NCBI GenBank assembly: GCA_026770025.1
Contig: JAMXDE010000008.1
Location: 1,488,001-1,552,000, forward strand
Direction of reading: 5' to 3'
DNA length: 64,000 nt
Source: Craspedostauros australis
Lineage: Eukaryota; Bacillariophyta; Bacillariophyceae; Mastogloiales; Achnanthaceae
Below are positions 30,570-40,458 of this stretch, one piece after another. Both the position numbers and the translations under genes were made by a program. Each line of letters opens with the position of its first letter. Position 1 is the first letter of the stretch. The notes beneath the pieces are model-generated. The model saw only the letters and a list, made by a program, of their open reading frames with translations. It was not told the origin of the DNA and searched no databases.

Positions 30570-31708
30570 TAGGCAGCCACAGACAGACACAGTTCAGCCC
30601 GAACCGCAACGGACCCGACAACACCGGACGCTCGAGATCGGATGAATCGAGCGACCAGCTACAACACCTGGGGCAAAAGACGGACAACAAGCCGGCCACC
30701 CAAATCAGAATAGCCGCACTCAACGTGGGCAGCATACCGCCGGACGCCACGGACCCAAAGAACGACGACCTGTGGCAGACGGTCAAATAACACAAAATAG
30801 ACATCCTCATGCTCACAGAGGTTGGCCTTAACTGGAGTAAAATACCCACAGAAGCGACCCTGGACCGCAGAGCAGACCAGCATCTGAGGATGACGAAGAC
30901 GAGCACAGCCCACTGCCGCACCGAGCACAGCAACCCAAGGCAATGGGGAGGCACAGCGATAGTGGTGCATGGCAAACTTGCAGGGAGAGTCCTTGCTCGC
31001 GACAACGACCCGGAAAAGTGCGGCAGATGGGCGAGCGTGCTCCTCCAGGGCAGACAAGGCATCAAAGTTCGCGCAGTGTCAGTGTACGTTCCCACCAAAT
31101 CGACACACACAGCAGGCACCGTCTACAACCAGCAAGCGGTCAGAGCGGCGCAACGGCAGTCCATGCTGGACCCCATCGACCTCCTCATTCAAGATCTCAG
31201 CACCCAAATAGCGCAGCGGAAACAAGCAGGCGAGTCCGTGGTCATAGGAGGAGACGTGAATATGGACATCCGACGGTCCAAGATCGCCCACATGATGTCA
31301 GCGGAAGGGCTACGAGAGCACCACACCACAGCAATCACCCGGCCCTACGCAACCATGATCCGGAATAGGAGCCACGTCCCCATCGACAGAATATGGGCAA
31401 CGAGCGATATCAGGCCGACAAAGCTCGGCGCCACGGCCTACGGCAGCTGGGACCACAGAACAATATGGATGGATGTGGGCGAAGCCGGTCTCTTCGGGCC
31501 GACCAAGACGCCTACGATGCCATTTCGAGGACGTAGACTCCAGATGAACCAACCCGCAACGGTGAGGAAGTACAAGCAAGTGTACACCGCGCAAGCCACC
31601 ACACTCAAGCTCCTACAAAGGGCACAAGAACTTGACGCTGACATCGGCGCAGGCCCGATCTCACCGCTGCAAGCGAGAAGGCTGGAGTCACTGGCAACGA
31701 CAGGGTGA
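30566..31708 (+). pseudogene. LINE ORF2 N-terminal part: AP-endonuclease-like domain
   Basis: Starts at the ATG that overlaps the ORF1 stop. IRIAALNVGSI begins the endonuclease fold at ~30707. The metal-binding Glu is in ILMLTEVGLNW, followed by GGTAIVVHGK, VVIGGDVNMDIR, DRIWATSDI and the catalytic SWDH (GSWDHRTIWMDV). One TAA at 30788-30790 interrupts the same frame between WQTVK and HKIDILM. The frame then ends at a TGA at 31708, where the protein continues in another frame (AMLHAESKCRKVRTGQVPFS) until a run of six A near 31870, after which the original frame resumes. All expected catalytic motifs of the endonuclease are still readable. Confidence 0.85.
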
Positions 31709-31903
31709 CGGCGATGCTACACGCCGAAAGCAAGTGCAGGAAAGTGCGCACAGGACAAGTACCGTTCTCACCGATCATGGCGAGGCTCCATTGGGAGCAC
31801 AAGTTCTGGACGCTCAGCGTCAAGCGCCGCAAAGGTCACCAAATCAACGGACGGACAGTAGACACGGCCAAAAAAGGCCAAGCTGACGACGCGCACGAGA
31901 GGC

Positions 31904-34900
31904 ATGACGACAGCCGAAATGCAGCACCACAAGAACTCGGCATGGAAGGAGTACAAACAAGAAAAACGCAACGCAGACACCCACCGATGGACATTCCTGG
32001 CAGAAGACGAAGCAGAAGTGACGCGATCTGGACGCAACACATCCAAATACCGAGCTCAAATACTTCAGCGCGAGGAGACAAAGGCCATATACCGAAGTAT
32101 CAAGTGGTCATTGCAGGCCGCAGGGTCTGACGCGCAAGTGTCGATAGTGGTAGACAATGGACCAGGTGGTAGTGGGCGACTGCTTACGTCCGGAGAAGAC
32201 GTTGCCAGGGCCTGTTGCAACAACAACGTGGACAAGTACAGCCAAGCATGGCGAGCAGAGGTGTGCCAAAGGCCTCTCAAACGCGCGCTCGGACGCTACG
32301 GCACTCACTCTGTGGCCACAGCGGTGCTCCACGGAATAGTCCCGACGCAAATCGAGGCCCGCACACGAGATCTGCTACAAGCTCTCAAGAAACCCTCTGG
32401 AACAACAGAGTGGGACGCCGGCCAACTCCAGATCAGCCAGCCTGACCATTCCCAAGGATGGGCAAAGATCAAGGAGAGCACCTCGTCCGGACCGTCAGGA
32501 GTCCATTTTGGGTGCTGGAAGGTCAATGCTACCGACAAGACTCTGGCTACCATCGATGCTGTCATGCGCGAGATCCCTTATCGCACAGGATACAGTCTCA
32601 AGAGGTGGCAACAGTGCGTGGACATCCAGCTCCGCAAGAAGCCTGGCGACCTCTCTGTTACCCAGACCCGGACAATTGGGCTAATGGAGGGCGACTTCAA
32701 CATGAACAATTGCCTCCTAGGAAAGCAAGCTTGTGCCCACGCAGAGTTCCAAGGCACCATCGCAGCTGAACAGTATGGCAGCAGGAAGGCCCACACCGCA
32801 CAAGAAGTCCTGCTCAACTCAGTTCTAATTGACGACATCCACCAAATCACAGGAGCGCACTATGCAATATGCTCAAACAACGCGAAAGGATGCTACGACC
32901 GCATCGCACACCCCATCTTCAGCTTGGCCCTTCAAAGGCAAGGAGTGCCCAAGCCTCCCATCACAAGCACCCTGAACACACTTCAGTCTATGACACACAG
33001 GATCCGCACATCGGCAGGAACATCAGAGTCCTCATACTCAGGCAAACAGCGCCACAACCACCTGCAAGGCCTGGTGCAGGGACTAGGATTGGCGCCGACG
33101 GGCTGGCTGCTCATCAGCTCTGCCATCATTGATAGCATGCGGTCACAGGGCCACGGACTCAGGGTTCACAACCCGATCACCAACGAGCAGCACATGATAG
33201 TGGGCACAGCCTATGTCGACGACACCAATGTCATGCACAGCCTGCTGACGGCACAGCCCAACGAGCAAGCAGCGATGTTTCAAACAGCTATGAGCAGTTG
33301 GGATGATCTGCTGACGGCCATGGGAGGAGCGTTGGAGCCGTCGAAGAGCTTCTGGCAGCTGATACGGTTCAAGTGGAACCGAGTCAAGTGGGTATACGAT
33401 CTCACCGCTCCAACCCAGAGCATTCACATGCGCAACCCCACAGGCAACAAGACCCAACTGGCCATCTCCAGCCCCAGATCGGCATCCAAATACTTGGGCA
33501 TGGTGTCGCGGCGAGATGGACGGCAAACGGAGCATGCGGAATATCCTCTGCTGAAATCAAGGGAATGGGCCAACAAAATCCGAACATCCCGAATTCACAA
33601 GCAGGACGTCAAGATTGCCACGAAATCAGTGCTGTGGCCAGCTCTCACATACACCTCCCCAGCTACCACCATGTCTCGCACACAATGGGAAGCAGTAATG
33701 AGCGCAGCTTTCACCACTGCACTGCCATCCATGGGGATTGCAAGGACCATCGCGAGGGACTATGTGTTCGGACACAGTGACGACATGGGACTGGGAGTTC
33801 CGCACCTCTACACCAACCAAGTGGTCGCACACCTGACAATGATAGTGAGACACTTCGAACGGCCCACAGACACAGGCCGGCTGCTACGCACGTCCCTGCG
33901 GCACCTGGAGCTATGGACAGGACTCCCCGGCCGTCTCCAACAGACCGAAACTGAGTGGAGAGCCTGGACGGCGACCACGTGGTGGCAGGACACGTTCCGA
34001 TCGGCCACGGAACTGGGCATCGTCATGACAGAGCGACACCTCCAGGAGACACCACCGAGAGAAGGAGACGCCCCCGTTATGCACCTCGCCATACTCGCCG
34101 GGGTTCATCGCTCCATAATTGCGCAGGCAAATGTGGCCAGAATGCATCTACGAGTGCTCTGGCTGTCGGACATTGCCAACGCCCAAGGAGATCAGGTTCG
34201 GTCACGCATCCTCCAGCGCTCACGTCTGCCAGCTGGGACCACAAAATGGCCATCGGTGGGAAGTGTCTCCAAGAAAGCCTGGGAGGCGTGGGACCAAGTG
34301 TTGGCGACGCTCGTGGCCACAGATCGACCAGGATGGCACATGCGGCACACGTTGGGGCCATGGCTGCTCATCCCGGCAAGGCGTACCACCACCCAGCAGA
34401 ACGGGGCGATCTTGCTGCCAGGTCAGGCCTCAGCCGCTGACAGGCCTGGAGTGGCGTCCGTCACTGTGGTCGACCGAGCACCAAGGCGGTCAGGCATGGT
34501 CATCATATCCAGAGGACGCATACGCAGGCCACCGACTCCAGCCACACTGCGCGAATGGCTGCGAAGCAAAGGGCCGGCGGAATCGCACATGCTGTCCAAC
34601 GTCCAAGTCCGAGGCAACATCCACTGCCTGGTCCAAGCCATTGCCGAGGGCACGTGTTCAGCATGCAGCGACGCATCCGCCAAAAACAACCAGGGGACGG
34701 CAGCCACCGTCATCCAGCACAACCCAAGCGACGACACCCACCAAATCGTCGCAGCGTCAGAAGTCCCGGCCGGGTCGCATGCCACAGACTCAAATCGATC
34801 GGAGCTTGCCGGCGTACTCATGACAGTGTGGATCATCACCTCGGTAGCCGAATGGGCAGGAGTCCAAGGCGCGGCCACAATCGCGTGCAATAACAACAGA

Positions 34901-35818
34901 GCATTGCGAGTGGTCGATCCATTCAAATGGCCAGAGCCCGGCAAGCCCAACCACGACCTGTGGTCTGAACTGGTCAGATGCCTACAGAGGTCTCCAGTGA
35001 GGTTCCGGCAGCAAGAGGTTCAAGGCCACGCTGATGACGACGGCCGCCAGCTGTCAGACTGGGAGAAAATGAACGTGCTCGCAGATGTGCACGCAGGCCG
35101 CCGCTGGGACACAGCCTTCGCCCAGCCTGGGCTGGCCACCCCTGAGCTTGTGGTTCCGACCGGAGGATGGCATCTAAGCACAGCTCGCGGCACGCTCTCT
35201 GACCTCAACTACTGGACAGTATCCAAAGCCCTCCTACGCAACGACATCCGAGCCAAATGGTGTGATAGATGGGGAAGCAGCCAGCCGGCTGAAGTAGACT
35301 GGTCACCTCTGCGCTCGGTCTCACGGAGATGGAAAGGCGGCAAGCGACGCACCCTGCTCAAACTCATGACAGGCACCAGCGCCAGCGGCAAGAATATGGC
35401 GAGAAGACAACAGGCAAAGTCCGAACGCTGCCCTAGGTGCGGGCTATCTGAGGACAACTCTCACATCATTATGTGCCCTGGCGCATCCAGCCGCGCCCTC
35501 TGGACCAAGGCGTTACAAAAGGTGCGGTCAATCGTGCGACCACCCACAACACCACCGGCCGTCGCCCAGCCGGTGTGCACCGCCATCCAACGCATCACCA
35601 CCAGCGGTCTTCCGCCGTCTGGCATCCGCGATTCCCCCACCAAGGCAATACAATTGCAGCAAAGCAAGATTGATTGGACTGCCATGGTCTGGGGAGGATG
35701 GGCCCACCAGTGGGAATACAAGCACCACCCATGGCGCCCCATCGTCGCAGGCGGAGCCCTCGGTTGCTCCATGACTGGCAGACCAGTGTCACCAACACCC
35801 TGTGGCACGCCGTGCTAG
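31904..35818 (+). pseudogene. LINE ORF2 main part: reverse transcriptase, RNase H-like, zinc segment
   Basis: 1304 open codons. Reverse transcriptase motif A reads SNNAKGCYDRI (near 32875), where most relatives have Asp in place of the second Asn; this is the catalytic Asp, so the enzyme should be inactive. Motif B is GLVQGLGLAPTGWLLISS and motif C is AYVDDTNVMHS with the double Asp intact. Near 34790-35030 a RNase H-like segment contains DSNRSELAGVLMTVWI, IACNNNRAL and VQGHADDD. Around 35431-35475 a zinc segment has CPRCG and, 13 residues on, H-x4-C. The C-terminal tail (LHDWQTSVTNTLWHAVLAQW) continues in another frame from ~35765 to 36177, showing one more frameshift. Confidence 0.85.
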
Positions 35819-36261
35819 CCCAATGGCAGGATCGAAACGAGGCCCAAGTGAACCTCGCCTCGGATGACATGGCTCCGATTCTGCTCCAGTACTTCCAAGC
35901 GTTGCGTACACAGCTGCCGGCCACCATACCAGCTGTGCTGCGGCCACTCTGGGAGCACCCTCCGAGCACCGAAGCGATCAGCCAGCTCGTTCCGTGGGTC
36001 CAAGCGTTGCGTCAAGGCCTAGGCGACTCTGCCCCGCCAGCCGATAAGGTGCTAGTAAACTGGATGCGCAACCATAGCCGTCGAAGCCACGCCCACACAC
36101 ACGGCGGCACCGCCCGAACACCGCCACTACGCGAGCCAAGCCCCAACCCCCGGCAGCTTCCCAATACACAGACGTAACACACATGCATCCGTTCCCGCTG
36201 CGTGCCGACACGTAGAATAAATGAGGCGGAATCAAAGCGCCCCCGGCGCATGACTTAACAG

Positions 36262-39200
36262 TTATAATCCGTGTGATATATATATATATGGTGTCTGCGA
36301 CTGTTGTATCTTCTCTGGGTGCCAACTCTTGACGTATCGGGATCGAGAGTGGCAGATGAGGTTGATCTTCAACAGGCATCCCCATGCGTGGTAGTGCTTC
36401 AACGCCTGCTCCAAGTATTGCTTGATCGTATCATCGGAAACGACACCATTGGGATAGCGGGCATCGCCATTGTTTCGCCTGTGGTTGGCTCTCGCCTGCT
36501 CCTTGCTTCGGATGAGGTGCTCCGCAGCGAGCTCGTAGCCGAGCGCAATCATCTGCATGGATGATTCTTCGAGAGCGACTTGGATGGCTGCTTCGTACGC
36601 TCCCAGTACCTTGTGGATAAGACGGGGATCCCCCTTGGTATCCGACAGTGATCGATCTTCTGCTTCCAATAGCAGCTTGCAGAGACGAAGGCCATCTCCC
36701 TTCTTCTGGACGAGGTCTTGGAGAGTGGTCAGCTGCGCACGGAGCTTTCGCCTGTACATCCGCTTCTTCGTTTTCCTGTACATGGCGGATGCTGTCAAGC
36801 CTGTCATGTAGAAACGATCGCACACCAGAATGAATGTTTCGTTCTTGTCTCCTATGCTACGAAAAAGCTTCGCCAGTCGGTACGCATCTTCGTGTCTTTC
36901 GCCATAGTACGCCACGCAGGCCGAAGCAAAGCACTCCAGCTTCAACTCAAGCTGTTGTGAAGGCTCTGGTGGATGCTGCGTTAGGTCTCTGGTTGATTGA
37001 GAATGGATTTTCGACCAATCCACCGTCTCGATTCCGCTCAGAGACTGGGCGAGCCGGAGATAGGAATGGGAAACTCCATCCATCGAAGCGACCCGGTATA
37101 TCCGAGACTGTTGCAGCGCGTGGCCGATTCTTTTTCTCAGGTCATGTAGTGTGGAGTCCTGGAAGTAAAACACGGCGAATTGGCACTGCAACATTGTGAG
37201 ACCAAGTTCAAAGTTGCCTGCCTGCATTGAACGGTGGTATGCTTTCTGAGCGAAACGATCAACCTCTTTGGTCGAAAGACTGAATCGGAAGATGTATTCG
37301 TTCGCGCCCATATCTACCAGTCCGCCAAGTTGTCCTCCGTGCGTCAAATCCATTATACGTTGCGCGATGTTGGCACATCGCATTGCCGAGGAGTAATCAT
37401 TGAGAGGATTGTTCAATACCATTCCCAGCCCAATGAAGGCGACCGCAGATGCTTCGCATATGCCGTACTTGATCGTCATCTTGACTGCTTTGCACGCTTC
37501 AAGAAGGAAAGGAATTGGATTGTTGAGTACAACCGATCGATGTCCGATTTCGCAACCGATCTGCATGGCCATATCCATGCGATAGTTATCCATCAGGGGC
37601 AACCCCAAGATCTCTTCATCCGTGTGCTTCTTCAAGTACGACTTGATCTTCAACATGTCCCTCAGGATGTGCGCAACATAAAAGCGACGCGGGATCACAC
37701 CCAACATTCGAGCCACGTTCACACTAAGTGACAACGACTCTGCGTGCTTGTTCTCTCGTCCCAGAGCACGCGCCATCAAGAGATACGTCTGCAGCTTCTC
37801 ATCCAGCGTCACCGCCCTATCAATCACCTCATTGCCGAGCTTGTATCCAACCTCGAAGTGGCCCAGGGACAGCTCGACCTCTGCTCTCACTTGACACAGC
37901 CGAAGAGCGACGTTGTAGTGTTCGTCCCATGGATTCCGGACACGCTTCAATGAATTGGATGCCTTGTGCAGATAGCTGGCAGCGGACGCAAGAGCAGCCA
38001 TCTGCAGCGCCTTCTCTCCAACGCGCAGGTTCATGGCGACCGAGAACATGTGATCCTTGGTTTGGGCGCTGTTGAGGTGATCTGCTGCGACGAAGAGCAG
38101 TGTGTCATCTTGTGTGGAATAGTCTATTTTGGAGTAGTCTTGAGGGTCCTCCATTTGTAGTGGTTCCACGTTGGCCTCGCCACCTTGATGAGCATCTTGA
38201 TGGTCGATACCAAGGCCTGTGTGATCGATTTCTTGTGCTTGCGTGTACAGATCGAGGAGGCAATGGCCAATCCTCACCCTCAGCTTGTCCCTGACCTCGC
38301 CGTATGGAATGAGTCCGTATGCGGCCTGTTGGATGCGATCATGAGCGAACTGGTATATGTGCTTGGCAGTGGTGGACTTGATGATGAGCCGTTCGGTGAT
38401 GGCCTGTTGAAGGATTGACATCACCTTGGATTGGGTCCATGAAGATGCCCATGTGAATTGTTGAATGCTGTCAATTGTCTTGTCACCATCTGTTTGACTC
38501 GGCCCCCGATTGCTTGTGCCATTGGTACGATTGGCATGCGCCTGTTCGCGATCCAGTACCTTGTGGAGAGTGGAGAGATCAAAACGAGCTCGGATGTATG
38601 ATGCAATCGACAACACATGCTGCACATCATCCGAGAGCTGTCTCAGCTGACTCTCAATGGCAGCAACGATGTTGTCACTGATGGGAAGATCATCATCGTC
38701 GTCGTCGCCGCCATCGTCTTGGCTGTCACCGAAGGCGCTTGTGGTGCCGAAGCCAACTCGCGCGTTGGTGTTGGTGTTGATATTGCGGTTCTTGTTCTTC
38801 GTTGGCAGGTTCCACTCCCACATGAAGGTGATGCGGCTGAACACGATGATGTTCTTGCGCTTCAGCTCTTCGATGGCTTGGAGCGTGAAGAAGACATTGC
38901 CTTGAGTCTTCTTGTAGAGCTTCTTCGTGAGGACGAGCAGATCGGGATCATCCTGTGGACGATCGAACATGCCGGACAGCCAGTGCACTGTGTCATCCGG
39001 TGAGAGGTTGGCGATGGTGATTTGTTCGAGGTGCGGTCGTTGTTGTGGTCGCTGTTGTGACTGCTCCTGCGATTGCTCCTGCCCTTGGTTCTGCTGGTTC
39101 TGATCGCTGACGATGCGCCCTGCTTCGCTCGATCTCCCATCATTCCCATGACCACCCACAGTATCCTGATCGACGGTATCATCATGTGATACCAATCGAT

Positions 39201-40458
39201 CCAGGAATGAGGTTCTCAACGCCGCATCAGCTTCCAGCTGGATGACCTCGTTGTTGTGAGGATCAGTGTCCTGTCGGATGGCACCAAGCAACATGAAGCT
39301 GTCCAGGTCAGGATCGGCGATCAATGTTGCAAGGAGCTCCAGTCCAGCAGATGATGACCACTGCAAGTCATCGAGGAACAAGTACACAGGCTTGGTCGGT
39401 GTGGAGATGGCCTTCATGAACTGGATGAAGATGTACTGGAGCCGATTCCATGCGTTTTGCGAGCTTCCGGCTGACGATTGGCCGTGCGCAATGGATCGTT
39501 GCGTGCTTGACATGACGGATGGTGAGATTGACATAGATCTGGATACCACGGATGCTTGATCATCCGATGGAGAGGGTATGATCGATTGCGAGATGACGGA
39601 TGGAGTTGTTGTTGTGGCGTTTCCGTCGGTCAAGAGGATGGAGAGCGATGGCACCAACACAGTCAAACCTGACAGATCGAGTTGGAATCCCGTGCCTCTT
39701 CCTGTGCTTTGTGTCTTGGCTGTGCCATCGTCTTGGTCCGTCATCGCACTGGTGGCACCATCTCCTTGGGCACTGGTATTGCTTTCGTTGCTGAATGCAG
39801 TACCAATCAGCGACCGCATTCGATCGAGCTCTTCCGGTGGTCCGTGCTTGAGTTGCGTCGCCAGATCATCGAGAGCTTGGATGATGCCAGAGAAGGGCTC
39901 GCTGCCGCCAGTTCCTTCATCGTACTTCCCGCGCAGCACATAGCTGCATGAGCAGCATGCGTCATTGATGAACTGCTCCACCATACATGACTTGCCCGTT
40001 CCGCTTGTTCCCCACACGAGCACCGCTGGATAGATGGGTGGTCGTTGTTGGTGGCCATCGCCATTCTTTTGTTGCGAGCCATTGCTCTTGATGATCGTAG
40101 TCTGGATGGACTTGAGCTTGCGCAGTTCTGCTGTCCTTCCGAAGAATGGTCGATCGGTCGTTCCCTCTGCCGGCTCTGTTGCGGCTACCGATGCGTTGTT
40201 GATGCTTGTACGTGCAGAGAGAGACGAATCGTGTTGGTGGTGGAGCTTCGCCGCGTGGTTGTTGCTTGTCCCACTAGGAGCACCATCGCCGTCGGTTCCG
40301 CGAATGCTGCTGCGGAGGTTGGCGGAGTTGGGCTGGTACGTGGACGGCAGATCGACTGTATTCTGCTCCTCTTCGGTGTATCCATCATCGTAGAACTCGC
40401 GTCCGGACGTGAGGACATCGAAAGCAGCGACAGTCTGGGATGGTCTGGTAGACTTCAT
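36262..40458 (-). CDS. STAND-type AAA_16 ATPase with TPR-like C-terminal half, copy B
   Basis: 1398 residues from the ATG at 40458, no intron. The leader, Walker A (GTSGTGKS), Walker B (YLFLDDLQWSS) and most of the first ~980 residues are nearly the same as in copies A and C. Differences are indels in low-complexity inserts: the region after SLIGTAFS lacks the long Asn/Gly insert of A and C, and a 23-residue insert (RTNGTSNRGPSQTDGDKTID and on) follows a DREQAHAN motif. Between residues ~980 and 1235 it differs from A at roughly four residues in ten, yet the last ~160 residues match A closely again. The end is odd: after SWHP the frame runs on through EKIQQSQTPYIYISHGL, encoded by sequence unrelated to A that lies against the LINE tail and a TA repeat. 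Confidence 0.87.
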   Translation of the reverse strand: MKSTRPSQTVAAFDVLTSGREFYDDGYTEEEQNTVDLPSTYQPNSANLRSSIRGTDGDGAPSGTSNNHAAKLHHQHDSSLSARTSINNASVAATEPAEGTTDRPFFGRTAELRKLKSIQTTIIKSNGSQQKNGDGHQQRPPIYPAVLVWGTSGTGKSCMVEQFINDACCSCSYVLRGKYDEGTGGSEPFSGIIQALDDLATQLKHGPPEELDRMRSLIGTAFSNESNTSAQGDGATSAMTDQDDGTAKTQSTGRGTGFQLDLSGLTVLVPSLSILLTDGNATTTTPSVISQSIIPSPSDDQASVVSRSMSISPSVMSSTQRSIAHGQSSAGSSQNAWNRLQYIFIQFMKAISTPTKPVYLFLDDLQWSSSAGLELLATLIADPDLDSFMLLGAIRQDTDPHNNEVIQLEADAALRTSFLDRLVSHDDTVDQDTVGGHGNDGRSSEAGRIVSDQNQQNQGQEQSQEQSQQRPQQRPHLEQITIANLSPDDTVHWLSGMFDRPQDDPDLLVLTKKLYKKTQGNVFFTLQAIEELKRKNIIVFSRITFMWEWNLPTKNKNRNINTNTNARVGFGTTSAFGDSQDDGGDDDDDDLPISDNIVAAIESQLRQLSDDVQHVLSIASYIRARFDLSTLHKVLDREQAHANRTNGTSNRGPSQTDGDKTIDSIQQFTWASSWTQSKVMSILQQAITERLIIKSTTAKHIYQFAHDRIQQAAYGLIPYGEVRDKLRVRIGHCLLDLYTQAQEIDHTGLGIDHQDAHQGGEANVEPLQMEDPQDYSKIDYSTQDDTLLFVAADHLNSAQTKDHMFSVAMNLRVGEKALQMAALASAASYLHKASNSLKRVRNPWDEHYNVALRLCQVRAEVELSLGHFEVGYKLGNEVIDRAVTLDEKLQTYLLMARALGRENKHAESLSLSVNVARMLGVIPRRFYVAHILRDMLKIKSYLKKHTDEEILGLPLMDNYRMDMAMQIGCEIGHRSVVLNNPIPFLLEACKAVKMTIKYGICEASAVAFIGLGMVLNNPLNDYSSAMRCANIAQRIMDLTHGGQLGGLVDMGANEYIFRFSLSTKEVDRFAQKAYHRSMQAGNFELGLTMLQCQFAVFYFQDSTLHDLRKRIGHALQQSRIYRVASMDGVSHSYLRLAQSLSGIETVDWSKIHSQSTRDLTQHPPEPSQQLELKLECFASACVAYYGERHEDAYRLAKLFRSIGDKNETFILVCDRFYMTGLTASAMYRKTKKRMYRRKLRAQLTTLQDLVQKKGDGLRLCKLLLEAEDRSLSDTKGDPRLIHKVLGAYEAAIQVALEESSMQMIALGYELAAEHLIRSKEQARANHRRNNGDARYPNGVVSDDTIKQYLEQALKHYHAWGCLLKINLICHSRSRYVKSWHPEKIQQSQTPYIYISHGL
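36276..36289. repeat. (AT)7 microsatellite at the LINE/copy B junction
   Basis: Seven AT dinucleotides. On minus they encode the YIYI of the copy B tail. Simple TA tails are known at LINE 3' ends, so this may mark the insertion boundary. Confidence 0.85.

Larger units (their letters stand above)
29430..36250 (+). mobile_element. Degraded LINE with two ORFs (endonuclease, reverse transcriptase, RNase H)
   Basis: Order on plus: ORF1 (ends 30569); ORF2 from ATG 30566 with AP-endonuclease-like, reverse transcriptase, RNase H-like and CCHC-type zinc segments, continuing to about 36177; then a short 3' tail with AATAAA near 36218. ORF1 stop and ORF2 start overlap as ATGA. No long terminal repeats are present, so it is a non-LTR element. 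It carries at least one in-frame stop and several frameshifts, but its frames are long, so decay is moderate. The 3' end abuts ATPase copy B, in opposite orientation; the 5' end is uncertain by several hundred bases. Confidence 0.85.
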
